Made by a program: the position numbers and the translations under genes
Part shown: in pieces, positions 40,469 to 48,464 of the stretch
How positions within the stretch are numbered: the stretch's first letter is position 1
Layout: the number at the start of each line of letters is the position of its first letter
The notes under the pieces: model-generated
Database searches by the model: none
Told to the model about the DNA's origin: nothing
The model's input: only the letters and a program-made list of their open reading frames with translations
Assembly (NCBI GenBank): GCA_964560085.1
Contig: CAZLKF010000008.1
Coordinates: 1 to 51,221, forward strand
DNA length: 51,221 nucleotides
Reading direction: 5' to 3'
Source: RUG11241 sp964560085
Lineage (GTDB): Bacteria; Bacillota_I; Bacilli_A; RF39; UBA660

Positions 40469-40498
40469 ATTATAACAAATAAATATGATATTTGTCAA
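40469..40498 (-). promoter_or_regulatory. Promoter of the T-box-tRNA-proS transcript
   Basis: On the minus strand, perfect TTGACA (40493-40498), an 18-base spacer and perfect TATAAT (40469-40474). The -35 overlaps the stop of the preceding gene. Confidence 0.85.
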
Positions 40499-41367
40499 TC
40501 AAAAGCTCCATAAGTTTTACTATTTAAGGCTGAATCAAAAACTTTTACTTTATATTTGTGTGATCCTTCTGCAATTATTTCTGACATCAAAATTTCACTT
40601 TTGTCAGTTGTATAAACTAGCTTTTCATCACGATACCATTCATACCTTAATATTTTACTATCATCTGGTACACAACTGACACTTACAACAGTATGAGCTT
40701 CATTCTTTTTCCCAATATTTGTCACTTCACACTTTGGGGCATCAGTATCAACTCTAAATGTTTCATTATAATTAATTTGCCTATTGTTATTATCTAGGCC
40801 TGTTAAATATAAATTCCAAATTCCTTTTTTTATTATTATTGATTTTTGATAATTCTTATCAGGAACACATATTTCTTCTTTTGTAACGCAATATTTAATA
40901 TATTTTATATTAATTGTAGATACTTCGACACTAATTTGCTTATTATACCAACCACTATTTTCTATTGCATCATTTACTTCAACTCTTAAAGAAACATCAT
41001 AACTTTTAACTCGTACAATCATCGTATCCGAAGCACCATTTTCAAGAGTGGCAGTTATTTGAACATCACCAAATGAAACACCTGTAATATTACCTTTAGA
41101 GTCCACTTTCGCGATATTCTGATTTGATGTTGACCAAGTAATCTGGTTTAACTCATCACTTTCATAGATTGTATAACCAACTTTAGTAATATCATCAATA
41201 AATATTTCTCTTTGATCTTCATGAAATACAATTCGTTTTTCTACATCTTCATTTTTCGGACGATTAATTATCAATATACTATAAAAGATTATAGCAAATA
41301 TTAAGGCAACAAAAAAATAGAATCTAGGTTTAAATCTTTTTATTCTTAATTTTTTTCTTCTAGCCAT
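40495..41367 (-). CDS. Membrane-anchored Big2/Ig-like protein
   Basis: 290 residues. A very basic N-terminus (ARRKKLRIKRFKPR) precedes one TM helix (about 16-34), so the rest is outside. A Big2 module spans about 45-125 (WSTSNQNIAKVDSKGNITGVSFGDVQITAT). Two further Ig-like segments follow with the DTDAPKCEV linker also seen in the pseudopilin and esterase proteins. Four Cys lie in the outer part. GGGTG lies ahead of the ATG. Likely a wall-associated or binding protein; the ligand is unknown. Confidence 0.8.
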   Translation of the reverse strand: MARRKKLRIKRFKPRFYFFVALIFAIIFYSILIINRPKNEDVEKRIVFHEDQREIFIDDITKVGYTIYESDELNQITWSTSNQNIAKVDSKGNITGVSFGDVQITATLENGASDTMIVRVKSYDVSLRVEVNDAIENSGWYNKQISVEVSTINIKYIKYCVTKEEICVPDKNYQKSIIIKKGIWNLYLTGLDNNNRQINYNETFRVDTDAPKCEVTNIGKKNEAHTVVSVSCVPDDSKILRYEWYRDEKLVYTTDKSEILMSEIIAEGSHKYKVKVFDSALNSKTYGAFD

Positions 41368-41437
41368 CTTTTAAACACCCTTTATATTAACATTATATAA
41401 TCTAATCAGAAAAAATGAAAGTATTTATTAATAATTA

Positions 41438-42319
41438 CTAAGATTTATGTTTGTATCTTTTTTGGTAACTTTTAATTTCTTCATTTCCTTTTTCAACTCT
41501 AGCTTCGATTTCTGCCATATATCGTACATCTAATAATTCTGTCAAAAATATTCCTAATTCTCTCATCATTGACGAAAATTCAGGACGATGATCGTAATTT
41601 TTTAACTCATACATCGTTTTTTCAAAATCAATGTTTCCACGATGCATTTTCAAAACTAATAATTCACTAATTGTGTATTGATGTATAAAATATTGACTAT
41701 TTAATTCGTCAATCTGCAAAAATTTAGAAATTATAGATCCATTATAAACATTCTTGCCTAGTAATGTTGTATAATCACTACTCTCCTTAAACCAAGTTCG
41801 ATAGTCATATGGCTTAACTATCGCTTCGATTAAATCATTATGAAAATCTAAAATTCCTTCAACTTGTGCAATAATTAATTTATTTTCTAACAAAGTTTCA
41901 ATTGAAAAAACATCTATGCCAAAAATATTTGCAAACAATCCTTTTAGAAATGTTTCATCGGAATTAATAGTAAAATTAGTGGAATTACATACATCGTTGG
42001 AAACAAAGTTAATAATGTAATTTTCAATCAATTCTTGATTAATTACAGGTAATGATAAAAAAAATTTATTATTTCCAATATTCTGTTTTTGGAGAATAAC
42101 TTGTTCAGTATTATTATTAGAATCTAAGACGAATATTATATGTTGATCAGCAAATTTTTGAAATTTTAAGCAATAATCTAATAGTTTTCCCCTTACAAAG
42201 CTACGATTTTCTCTAGAAATTTGTCTTTTTTCTTTCATTATTTTATTTTGCTTTTTTACTTTTTGGCGTTTCTTCCAATCTTCTTTATTTTTATCGCGAT
42301 ATCTTTCTTTATTGCCCAT
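41438..42319 (-). CDS. Conserved-looking protein of unknown function
   Basis: 293 residues from the ATG at 42319, which follows GGGGGAA; an ATG four codons earlier has no ribosome site. The first 40 residues are extremely basic and charged (KERYRDKNKEDWKKRQKVKKQNK). The remainder is a globular alpha/beta-type sequence with no TM helix and no motif I recognise. The basic head suggests nucleic-acid or ribosome contact, which would suit its place after trigger factor, but that is inference. Confidence 0.7.
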   Translation of the reverse strand: MGNKERYRDKNKEDWKKRQKVKKQNKIMKEKRQISRENRSFVRGKLLDYCLKFQKFADQHIIFVLDSNNNTEQVILQKQNIGNNKFFLSLPVINQELIENYIINFVSNDVCNSTNFTINSDETFLKGLFANIFGIDVFSIETLLENKLIIAQVEGILDFHNDLIEAIVKPYDYRTWFKESSDYTTLLGKNVYNGSIISKFLQIDELNSQYFIHQYTISELLVLKMHRGNIDFEKTMYELKNYDHRPEFSSMMRELGIFLTELLDVRYMAEIEARVEKGNEEIKSYQKRYKHKS

Positions 42320-42345
42320 AATTTCCCCCATTAATATCTTAACAT

Positions 42346-42371
42346 AAAAAAGAAAGTATTTCTACTTTCTT
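42346..42371 (-). terminator. Trigger factor terminator
   Basis: AAGAAAGTA and TACTTTCTT around a 4-base loop, with a T run on the minus strand. Confidence 0.75.
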
Positions 42372-43611
42372 AATTTTTTAAAACATCAATAGTCTTACGC
42401 ATTTCCATATCATATTTGACCATATCAATTCCACCAAATTCTTTTAAGAATTCTGCTTTTTCCATATGATATTTTTCAGCTAAAGTTGTTGCTTCATTAT
42501 CTGCTTCTTCATCAGTTACTTCAATTTTTTCTTTTTTAGCAATTTCTTCTAACATTAAACGTATTTTAACACGTTTAGAAGCTTCTTCTTTCATTTGATC
42601 TTTTAAAGCTGCTTCATTAGAATTTGTATATTGATAAAATTGTTCTAATGACAATCCTTGCATTTTTAAATTTTCAGCATATTGCTTTAACATACGATTT
42701 TGTTCTTCACTTATCATAACTTCAGGAATTTCAACTTCAACATTTTTAGCTGCAGTTTCTAATAAATCATCAAGATACTTGTTTTCAACTTCAGCATCTT
42801 TTCTTGCTTTAATATTTTCTTTTACTTGTGCTTCCAAAGACTCTTTTGAGTTTATTCCTTCCATTCCAAGATCTTCAAAGAAATTTTCATCTAATTCTGG
42901 AATATGTATTTCTTTTACTTCATGAATTTTTACTTTGAAAGTTACAGCTGCACCTTTTAGCTCTTCACTATGATAATTTTCTGGGAAAGTAACATTAATA
43001 TCTTTCTCATCACCTGATTTTAAACCAATTAGTTGTTCTTCGAAACCTGGAATAAAAGTATTGCTACCAATCTCAAGTGAATAATTTTCACCCTTACCGC
43101 CTTCAAAAGCAACACCGTCTTTAAATCCTTCAAAATCGATGATTGCAATATTACCATTTTCAATTGTGCCTTCTTTTAGAACATTTTCAGCATAACGGCT
43201 ACGCATTTCTGAAATTGTATCCTCAACTTCTTTTTTAGTAACTTTAACTTCTTCTTTTTTAACACCTAGAGATGTATATTTACCTAACTTAACAGTTGGT
43301 TTTAAAGTAAAACCAAAAACAAATTCAACACCAGTCTCTGAAACGTCTTTTAGATTGATTTCTGGTTCAGCCACTATTTCTAAATCTTTATTTTCATCCA
43401 ATATTTTTACATAAGCATCTTGTAAGCACAAATCAGCAGCATCCATATAAAGAGATTCTTGACCATATTTTTTTAAGAATACTTCTTTTGGAGCATGACC
43501 AGGACGAAAACCATCAATTTTCGCTTTCGCATTTGCTTTAGTAAATGCTTTATCTAAGGCACTAGTCCATTCAGCACCTTCTATTTTTACGCTTATTTCC
43601 TTTTTTTCCAT
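42370..43611 (-). CDS. tig: Trigger factor
   Basis: A 413-residue ribosome-bound chaperone and prolyl isomerase. The ribosome-binding loop is GFRPGHAPK (family GFRxGxxP). The PPIase domain at about 150-235 includes IIDFEGFKDGVAF and FIPGFEEQLIGLKSGDE, and the helical chaperone C-terminus follows. The N-terminus is several residues shorter than in E. coli, but AAGGAGG six bases before this ATG supports the start. It has its own promoter after the greA terminator. Confidence 0.95.
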   Translation of the reverse strand: MEKKEISVKIEGAEWTSALDKAFTKANAKAKIDGFRPGHAPKEVFLKKYGQESLYMDAADLCLQDAYVKILDENKDLEIVAEPEINLKDVSETGVEFVFGFTLKPTVKLGKYTSLGVKKEEVKVTKKEVEDTISEMRSRYAENVLKEGTIENGNIAIIDFEGFKDGVAFEGGKGENYSLEIGSNTFIPGFEEQLIGLKSGDEKDINVTFPENYHSEELKGAAVTFKVKIHEVKEIHIPELDENFFEDLGMEGINSKESLEAQVKENIKARKDAEVENKYLDDLLETAAKNVEVEIPEVMISEEQNRMLKQYAENLKMQGLSLEQFYQYTNSNEAALKDQMKEEASKRVKIRLMLEEIAKKEKIEVTDEEADNEATTLAEKYHMEKAEFLKEFGGIDMVKYDMEMRKTIDVLKN

Positions 43612-43635
43612 AATATCCTCCTTAATTACTTATAT

Positions 43636-43664
43636 AGTATATAATAATTTGTTTTTTAACGCAA
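43636..43664 (-). promoter_or_regulatory. Trigger factor promoter
   Basis: On the minus strand, TTGCGT (43659-43664), a 17-base spacer and TATACT (43636-43641). Confidence 0.6.
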
Positions 43665-43666
43665 GT

Positions 43667-43686
43667 AAAAAGCACTAGAAGTGCTT
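43667..43686 (-). terminator. greA terminator
   Basis: AAGCACT and AGTGCTT around a 3-base loop, then TTT on the minus strand, just past or overlapping the greA stop. Confidence 0.7.
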
Positions 43687-44155
43687 AAAATATTTCTACA
43701 ATTTCAACGTCATATTCACCATTTGGACTAGCAACAGTCACGATATCACCAACACGATGATTCATGATAGCTTGCGCAATTGGTGATTCATTTGAAATTT
43801 TATTATTGAAAGGATCAACCTCTTTGCTTCCACAAATAGAATAAACATCTGTTTCATTGTCATCTACATATCTAATACGAATACTAGCTCCTATGTCAAC
43901 TGTTTCAGTGTTTTTTTCTTTTATTACTTCAGCATTTTCTAACATTGCTTCAAGTTCAGTAATTTTTCCTTCAACTAATGCTTGTTCAGTACGAGCTGCA
44001 TCATATTCGGCATTTTCAGATAAATCGCCTAATGCTCTTGCTTCTTTCAAAGCAATTATGACTTCAGGACGTTTAACATTTTTTAATTCTTCTAATTCTT
44101 TTTTTATTTCTTCAATACCTTCTTCAGTAAGGTATATTTTTTTTGCATTATTCAT
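43685..44155 (-). CDS. greA: Transcription elongation factor GreA
   Basis: 156 residues from the ATG at 44155, with AGGTGATTTT directly ahead; the longer reading has no ribosome site. The N-terminal coiled coil has YLTEEGIEEIKKELEELKNVKRPEVI and ARALGDLSENAEYDAAR, whose tip Asp/Glu stimulates RNA cleavage in backtracked polymerase. The FKBP-like C-domain follows with SNESPIAQAIMNHRVGD. It ends the trhP1/trhP2 region, as in the Bacillus order. Confidence 0.95.
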   Translation of the reverse strand: MNNAKKIYLTEEGIEEIKKELEELKNVKRPEVIIALKEARALGDLSENAEYDAARTEQALVEGKITELEAMLENAEVIKEKNTETVDIGASIRIRYVDDNETDVYSICGSKEVDPFNNKISNESPIAQAIMNHRVGDIVTVASPNGEYDVEIVEIF

Positions 44156-44190
44156 AAAATCACCTAGGCCTTTCTTTACAAACACGCTTC

Positions 44191-44219
44191 ATATTAACAT
44201 ATTTTTTTTTGCTTGTCAA
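44191..44219 (-). promoter_or_regulatory. greA promoter
   Basis: On the minus strand, perfect TTGACA (44214-44219), a 17-base spacer and TAATAT (44191-44196). The -35 overlaps the trhP2 stop. Confidence 0.75.
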
Positions 44220-45412
44220 ACTCTTTTTATACGCATTAAATTATTTTCATAAACTTTTTGTTCCACTTTAATTTTTACTATTTCTTGTGGATGACGAGCT
44301 GCATCTATTTTTATATTTTTTTCATCAAAGATTTCCATTATTTTAAAAGAAATTGTTTCTATTTCTGGACCAAAAATTTCAACTTCAAAACCCGGTTCAA
44401 AATAATTTCTTTCTTCAATAGTGGCAATCTTGGTTTTTTCATCATAATCCTTAATAACACCCAAAAAATCTTGATTCGACACTTCAGTATCATTGTAATA
44501 TTGACAATTATAACTCATATCCCCATTAAAGAACTGAGCAATTGAATCACGATTGGCACAATTATCTAATATTTGTTTATATGAATCATTATATTCATAT
44601 TTTTTTTGTTTGTTACAATATTCATCTATTAATTTGCGGTAAACACTTACAACTGTTGCTATATAGTATACCGACCGCATTCTTCCTTCTATTTTAAAAG
44701 AAGAAACTCCCATATCAATCATTTCTGGAATATGTTCTACTAAAGATAAATCTTTTGTGCAAAATGAAAAATTCTTTTCACCTTTAAGTTCATTTTTACT
44801 TTCATCTAATAATTCAAAGTCCCAACGACATATCTGACTGCAACCACCACGATTAGCGTCTCTTTTAGTTAAAAAATTTGATAATACACATCTTCCACTA
44901 TAGCCTGCACACATTGCTCCATGAATAAAACATTCTATTTCTAAATCTGTTGAAGTAATTATTTCTTTAATTTCTTCTTTTGAAGTCTCACGCCCTAAAA
45001 CAATGCGTTTTATGCCATGATTCTTCCAGAAAGATATCGCCTCTTTATTTAAAGTCGATTGTTGTGTTGAAAGGTGGAGCTCTAAATTAGTATTTTCTTT
45101 TGCCAACATTACAACCGCTGGATCACTAATAATAATGGCATCAACTCCAAGAATTTCCAATTCTTTTAAATAAGAAACTAGCTTTTCAGCTTCCGCATCA
45201 TGTAACACAATATTGACAGTCACATATATACGCTTATTTCGCGTATGAGCATAAACTACAGCTTCTTTAATGTCTGACATTGTAAAGTTAACAGCATTAG
45301 CTCTAAGTCCAAATGCTGGTCCTCCAAAATAGACGGCATCAGCTCCATAATTAATAGCCCATTTTAATTTTTCTAAATCGCCTGCTGGCGCTAATAACTC
45401 TGGTTTAATCAT
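44216..45412 (-). CDS. trhP2: U32-family tRNA hydroxylation protein TrhP2 (YrrO)
   Basis: A 398-residue TIM-barrel protein of the peptidase U32 family. It starts with PELLAPAGDLEKLKWAINYGADAVYFGG. The signature Cys cluster is FIHGAMCAGYSGRC...RGGCSQICRW, which binds an Fe-S cluster in this family. Work on Bacillus YrrN/YrrO shows the pair is needed for 5-hydroxyuridine at tRNA position 34, and the neighbour TrmR methylates that base. The start overlaps trhP1 by 8 bases. Confidence 0.9.
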   Translation of the reverse strand: MIKPELLAPAGDLEKLKWAINYGADAVYFGGPAFGLRANAVNFTMSDIKEAVVYAHTRNKRIYVTVNIVLHDAEAEKLVSYLKELEILGVDAIIISDPAVVMLAKENTNLELHLSTQQSTLNKEAISFWKNHGIKRIVLGRETSKEEIKEIITSTDLEIECFIHGAMCAGYSGRCVLSNFLTKRDANRGGCSQICRWDFELLDESKNELKGEKNFSFCTKDLSLVEHIPEMIDMGVSSFKIEGRMRSVYYIATVVSVYRKLIDEYCNKQKKYEYNDSYKQILDNCANRDSIAQFFNGDMSYNCQYYNDTEVSNQDFLGVIKDYDEKTKIATIEERNYFEPGFEVEIFGPEIETISFKIMEIFDEKNIKIDAARHPQEIVKIKVEQKVYENNLMRIKRV

Positions 45413-46235
45413 TTTTTTTCACCTTATATATTGTTTCCTTATATAAAAAGCCTGTATCTGTATTTGTAAACATTTCATCTATTTCTTCTATATTATTATT
45501 TGTTTTATATATTTCGCAAACGCGTTTAAACTTATCACTTTCAATATTAAAACCATTTAGAACAATGTAATCTATATTATGCTCATTTAACAAATTATAT
45601 GCTGTAATTCCATTTAAAATATTTGCTGAATATACTTGCGTTACATTTTTATCAATAATCGGATATAATTCATTATCTTTTTTTAAATAATTTATTTCTG
45701 AATTGTCTTCTATGTTAAAGCATTCTAAATAGTTCTTAACTAAATGTCTCTTAGAAACAAACATTGGAAGATATCCAAATATTGGCACCAACAAACTCAT
45801 TTTGCTTTTTTCTTTAATATTAATTATTTCATCTAAGGTAATATCTCCTGATAAGTAAGTGTATCTTACACCTTCATCAAACCAAAAATTACATGTAACA
45901 CTATTGGTTGTTAAATGTTCTTGACTCCATACCAAATCATATTTTGGCTTAATTCTGTTATAAATATTTACAACAGCAACATCATAAAACAAAACTCCTT
46001 TTATGTTTTTTAATTCTGATAAAGTTTTTTCTAAAAAAAATAAATCTGCGTTATGCATATTTTTATTTAAAGCAATAAATACTTCTTTATTGGTATTTAA
46101 TTTATTTATTTCATCAACAGTAAAATAAACATTCATATTAACGCTTAAGTCCTTTATTCCTAAAATAAAACCATCACATAATTTTTCTAAATCTTTTAGT
46201 TGTTCTTTTTTATTAGGAATTATTAAAGTTTTCAA
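45405..46235 (-). CDS. trhP1: U32-family paralogue TrhP1 (YrrN)
   Basis: 276 residues. I favour the TTG at 46235, which follows GAGGTGATGATA; the ATG two codons earlier sits on top of the ribosome site. A shorter U32-like barrel without the Cys cluster of TrhP2. YSANILNGITAYNLLN and the WSQEHLTTNS strand match YrrN. It works with TrhP2, whose gene it overlaps, in making 5-hydroxyuridine in tRNA. An extended -10 (TGCTATAAT) lies upstream, separating it from the sigma-like genes. Confidence 0.85.
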   Translation of the reverse strand: MKTLIIPNKKEQLKDLEKLCDGFILGIKDLSVNMNVYFTVDEINKLNTNKEVFIALNKNMHNADLFFLEKTLSELKNIKGVLFYDVAVVNIYNRIKPKYDLVWSQEHLTTNSVTCNFWFDEGVRYTYLSGDITLDEIINIKEKSKMSLLVPIFGYLPMFVSKRHLVKNYLECFNIEDNSEINYLKKDNELYPIIDKNVTQVYSANILNGITAYNLLNEHNIDYIVLNGFNIESDKFKRVCEIYKTNNNIEEIDEMFTNTDTGFLYKETIYKVKKND

Positions 46236-46301
46236 TATCATCACCTCAAAAACAAACTCATTATAGCAGATTAGTTATTATTTTACTATAATTTTAATCC
46301 A

Positions 46302-46344
46302 TAAAAAAAATATTAATAATGATTTTCTTTAAAAGAATATCATT
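46302..46344 (-). terminator. Probable terminator after the sigma/SpoIIID-like gene
   Basis: On the minus strand AATGAT-TTCTTT and AAAGAA-ATCATT form an imperfect hairpin. A run of eight T follows after about 8 A/T bases, so its efficiency is uncertain. Confidence 0.45.
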
Positions 46345-46359
46345 TCAATTAATAATTTT

Positions 46360-47370
46360 TTATTTTTTAAGAATAACTTCTCGAATAGCACATTCTATAC
46401 CTTTTAATGTTTTTGAAGAAACAGTGGCAATATTTATTAAAGCTTGATGAACTATTTTATGTATTTCTTCAACAGGAATTTTCATAATACTAGAAATCTC
46501 TTTTTCCGTATAATATTTTTCTTGAATGCAACCAAGTCTTAGCAATAAAACTTGTTTTTCATTTTCATCAGTAAGAAAATCAATCAATGACTTTACATAT
46601 TCACGATATTCAGAAAATTCATCTTTAATTTCTGAATTCATTGTTACCTCACCTTGTAAAGAAGATTTCTTTAAAGTCATTTTTTTAATTATAATTTTTT
46701 TTATATAATGGACTTTATTTGCCATTTCTGATGGTTTGAGACCTAATTCGTTTGCTAGTTCGGTATTAGTCATTTCAACACCATCAAGGCCATATCGCTT
46801 AATAATTATACCCCTATCACGTGGTGATAATTGATCGATAGCGTCCAAAATTTCTTCTTTAGTACAACTTACATTTTTAAAGTGTGATAATAATACTTCT
46901 TCATCAATTAAATCACTATTTAATTTTTCGTAATTATATACTATAGAATTATCTGCACTTAAACAAACAATATCTCCTTGACGATTTAATACTTCTTGAA
47001 CTTGTGTATATAAATGTTCATCAATTATTTTCAAGTTTCTTGTTAAACATATAACTATGGATTTAACACTAACATCTAATAATTTGGCCAAATCATTAAT
47101 CGTATAGTTTTCTTCAATAACTTTCTTGGCACAAAAAATGATTTTTTCATCGTTGCTTACACCATTTTCACAAACTGTTGAATAATTCTTTTTTGCTTTT
47201 GCAAGAATAATTTTATTTTCCGTTAAATGTTCTGTCAATATCCTTAAAGCACCATTTCTTAAACGATTAACATAGCTAGTAGAAATATTAAATATTTTAG
47301 CAATTGTTTCATCCTTTAAACACTCACCATTAAAGCCATAATATAATTCAATTATTTTTCTTTCACGCAC
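46360..47370 (-). CDS. Sigma region 4 plus SpoIIID-like and two extra sigma-4-like HTH domains; out-of-frame continuation of the sigma factor upstream
   Basis: 336 residues if begun at the GTG at 47370, which falls inside a conserved motif. Read upstream in the same frame the DNA encodes LRQLPVRERKIIELYYG, the region-4 start, so the N-terminus truly belongs to the gene at 47382-47861. Domains: sigma region 4 (1-48, DETIAKIFNISTSYVNRLRNGA). Then a SpoIIID-like HTH (about 78-130, INDLAKLLDVSVKSIV and LYTQVQEVLN). Then a second sigma-4-like domain (172-232, LSPRDRGIIIKRYGLDG...TELANELGL). Then a third (262-318, EKQVLLLRLGC...EISSIMKIPVEEIHKIV). No single known family has this layout. AAGG nine bases before the GTG would allow reinitiation. 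Confidence 0.8.
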   Translation of the reverse strand: MRERKIIELYYGFNGECLKDETIAKIFNISTSYVNRLRNGALRILTEHLTENKIILAKAKKNYSTVCENGVSNDEKIIFCAKKVIEENYTINDLAKLLDVSVKSIVICLTRNLKIIDEHLYTQVQEVLNRQGDIVCLSADNSIVYNYEKLNSDLIDEEVLLSHFKNVSCTKEEILDAIDQLSPRDRGIIIKRYGLDGVEMTNTELANELGLKPSEMANKVHYIKKIIIKKMTLKKSSLQGEVTMNSEIKDEFSEYREYVKSLIDFLTDENEKQVLLLRLGCIQEKYYTEKEISSIMKIPVEEIHKIVHQALINIATVSSKTLKGIECAIREVILKK

Positions 47371-47381
47371 AGGTAATTGCC

Positions 47382-47861
47382 TTAAGATTTCCTTATTATT
47401 TGCTTTCTTTCTTCATCAATATAATCTTGCTCTATATCAATACCTGAATCTAAAAATGTCCATAAGTTACATGATTCATCATTATCACTTGCCAAAGATT
47501 TATCAAGACTAATATTATATTTAATGTTTTTAGTTCTTCTAATTTGCATTAAAATTTCATTCTTGATAACACAACTAGCATATGTTGTAAACTTTTTCTC
47601 TTTACGATAGTCAAATGTATCAATTGCTTTCATTAACCCTATAGTACCAATATCTATTAAATCATCATCATCCATTGATAAATCATGTTTAACATTTGAA
47701 AAATATTTGTTAATCAAATAAATTACCAAGCGAATATTGTGTTTAATAAGAACTTCCTTAGCATTCTTGTCGCCTGATTCTAGTAATTTAAAATTATTTA
47801 TTAATTCCTCTTCTGATAATATTGGTAATTTTAAAATTTCTTGATAATATCCATTAATCAT
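47382..47861 (-). CDS. Sporulation-type (SigE/SigK-like) sigma factor, regions 2-3 only, ended by a one-base frameshift
   Basis: 159 residues. Region 2 is unmistakable: AKEVLIKHNIRLVIYLINKYF, DLIDIGTIGLMKAIDTFDYRKEKKFTTYASCVIKNEILMQIRR. ISLDKSL...FLDSGI then follows as in SigE/SigK/SigG-type factors. The frame stops at AGG AAA TCT TAA. One extra A would read R-K-I-L-R-Q-L-P-V-R-E-R and join region 4 in the next gene. The start ATG follows GGGTGGG. It lies between trmR and trhP1, a place where Bacillus has no sigma gene. Either a frameshift mutation or sequence error, a programmed shift, or two coupled proteins; sequence alone does not decide. Confidence 0.85.
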   Translation of the reverse strand: MINGYYQEILKLPILSEEELINNFKLLESGDKNAKEVLIKHNIRLVIYLINKYFSNVKHDLSMDDDDLIDIGTIGLMKAIDTFDYRKEKKFTTYASCVIKNEILMQIRRTKNIKYNISLDKSLASDNDESCNLWTFLDSGIDIEQDYIDEERKQIIRKS

Positions 47862-47894
47862 CTAATCCCACCCGATTGTATCAATTAATAAATT

Positions 47895-48464
47895 TTATTT
47901 TTTTATAGAAACAGATATTCCATCACCATCATCAAAAAATGTTGTTGTAAAGTACTCATTTGTTTTTAAAAATTCTATATATTCACGAATTTTTCTAACC
48001 AATTGACGAGTATTTCTATTTTTAATATCTGTTGCATATGTTAAGCCATGAAAATTGATGTTATCAGTTATAATTGTTCCATTATTAATCAAATTCTTTG
48101 TAAATTTAGTAAAAAATTTAATTGATTGACTTTTAGCAGCATCAATAAAAATCAAGTCATATGTTTCTTCTAATTCAACATTAAAAGCATCATCATTAAT
48201 AACAGTTATTTGCTTCTCTAGCTTGAATTTTTGAATATTTTTAATGGCTTCTGTATATCGTTCACTATCTCTCTCAATTGTTGTGATACTAATGTTTCTA
48301 TCAACTAAAGCCATTTTTATAGCCGAATAACCAATTGCTGAACCAATTTCTAATATTTTTTTTACATTATTTTTTTTTATATAATTAGTTAAAAATTCGA
48401 TTCCATCTTTTTGCATAATTGGTATTTTATTTATTTTGGCATATTGTTCTAATTCGCCTAGCAT
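47895..48464 (-). CDS. trmR: tRNA 5-hydroxyuridine methyltransferase TrmR (YrrM)
   Basis: A 189-residue class I SAM-dependent O-methyltransferase of the caffeoyl-CoA OMT type. ILEIGSAIGYSAIKMA forms the SAM loop, TTIERDSERYTEA is motif II, YDLIFIDAAKSQ carries the metal Asp, and TDNINFHG the second ligand pair. It makes 5-methoxyuridine at the tRNA wobble base from the product of TrhP1/TrhP2, which lie downstream. It overlaps mltG by 7 bases. Confidence 0.9.
   Translation of the reverse strand: MLGELEQYAKINKIPIMQKDGIEFLTNYIKKNNVKKILEIGSAIGYSAIKMALVDRNISITTIERDSERYTEAIKNIQKFKLEKQITVINDDAFNVELEETYDLIFIDAAKSQSIKFFTKFTKNLINNGTIITDNINFHGLTYATDIKNRNTRQLVRKIREYIEFLKTNEYFTTTFFDDGDGISVSIKK

Noticed and set aside
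40271..40498. 75-residue minus-strand reading frame
   Set aside because: It lies exactly over the T-box leader and its promoter; the sequence is explained by RNA structure.
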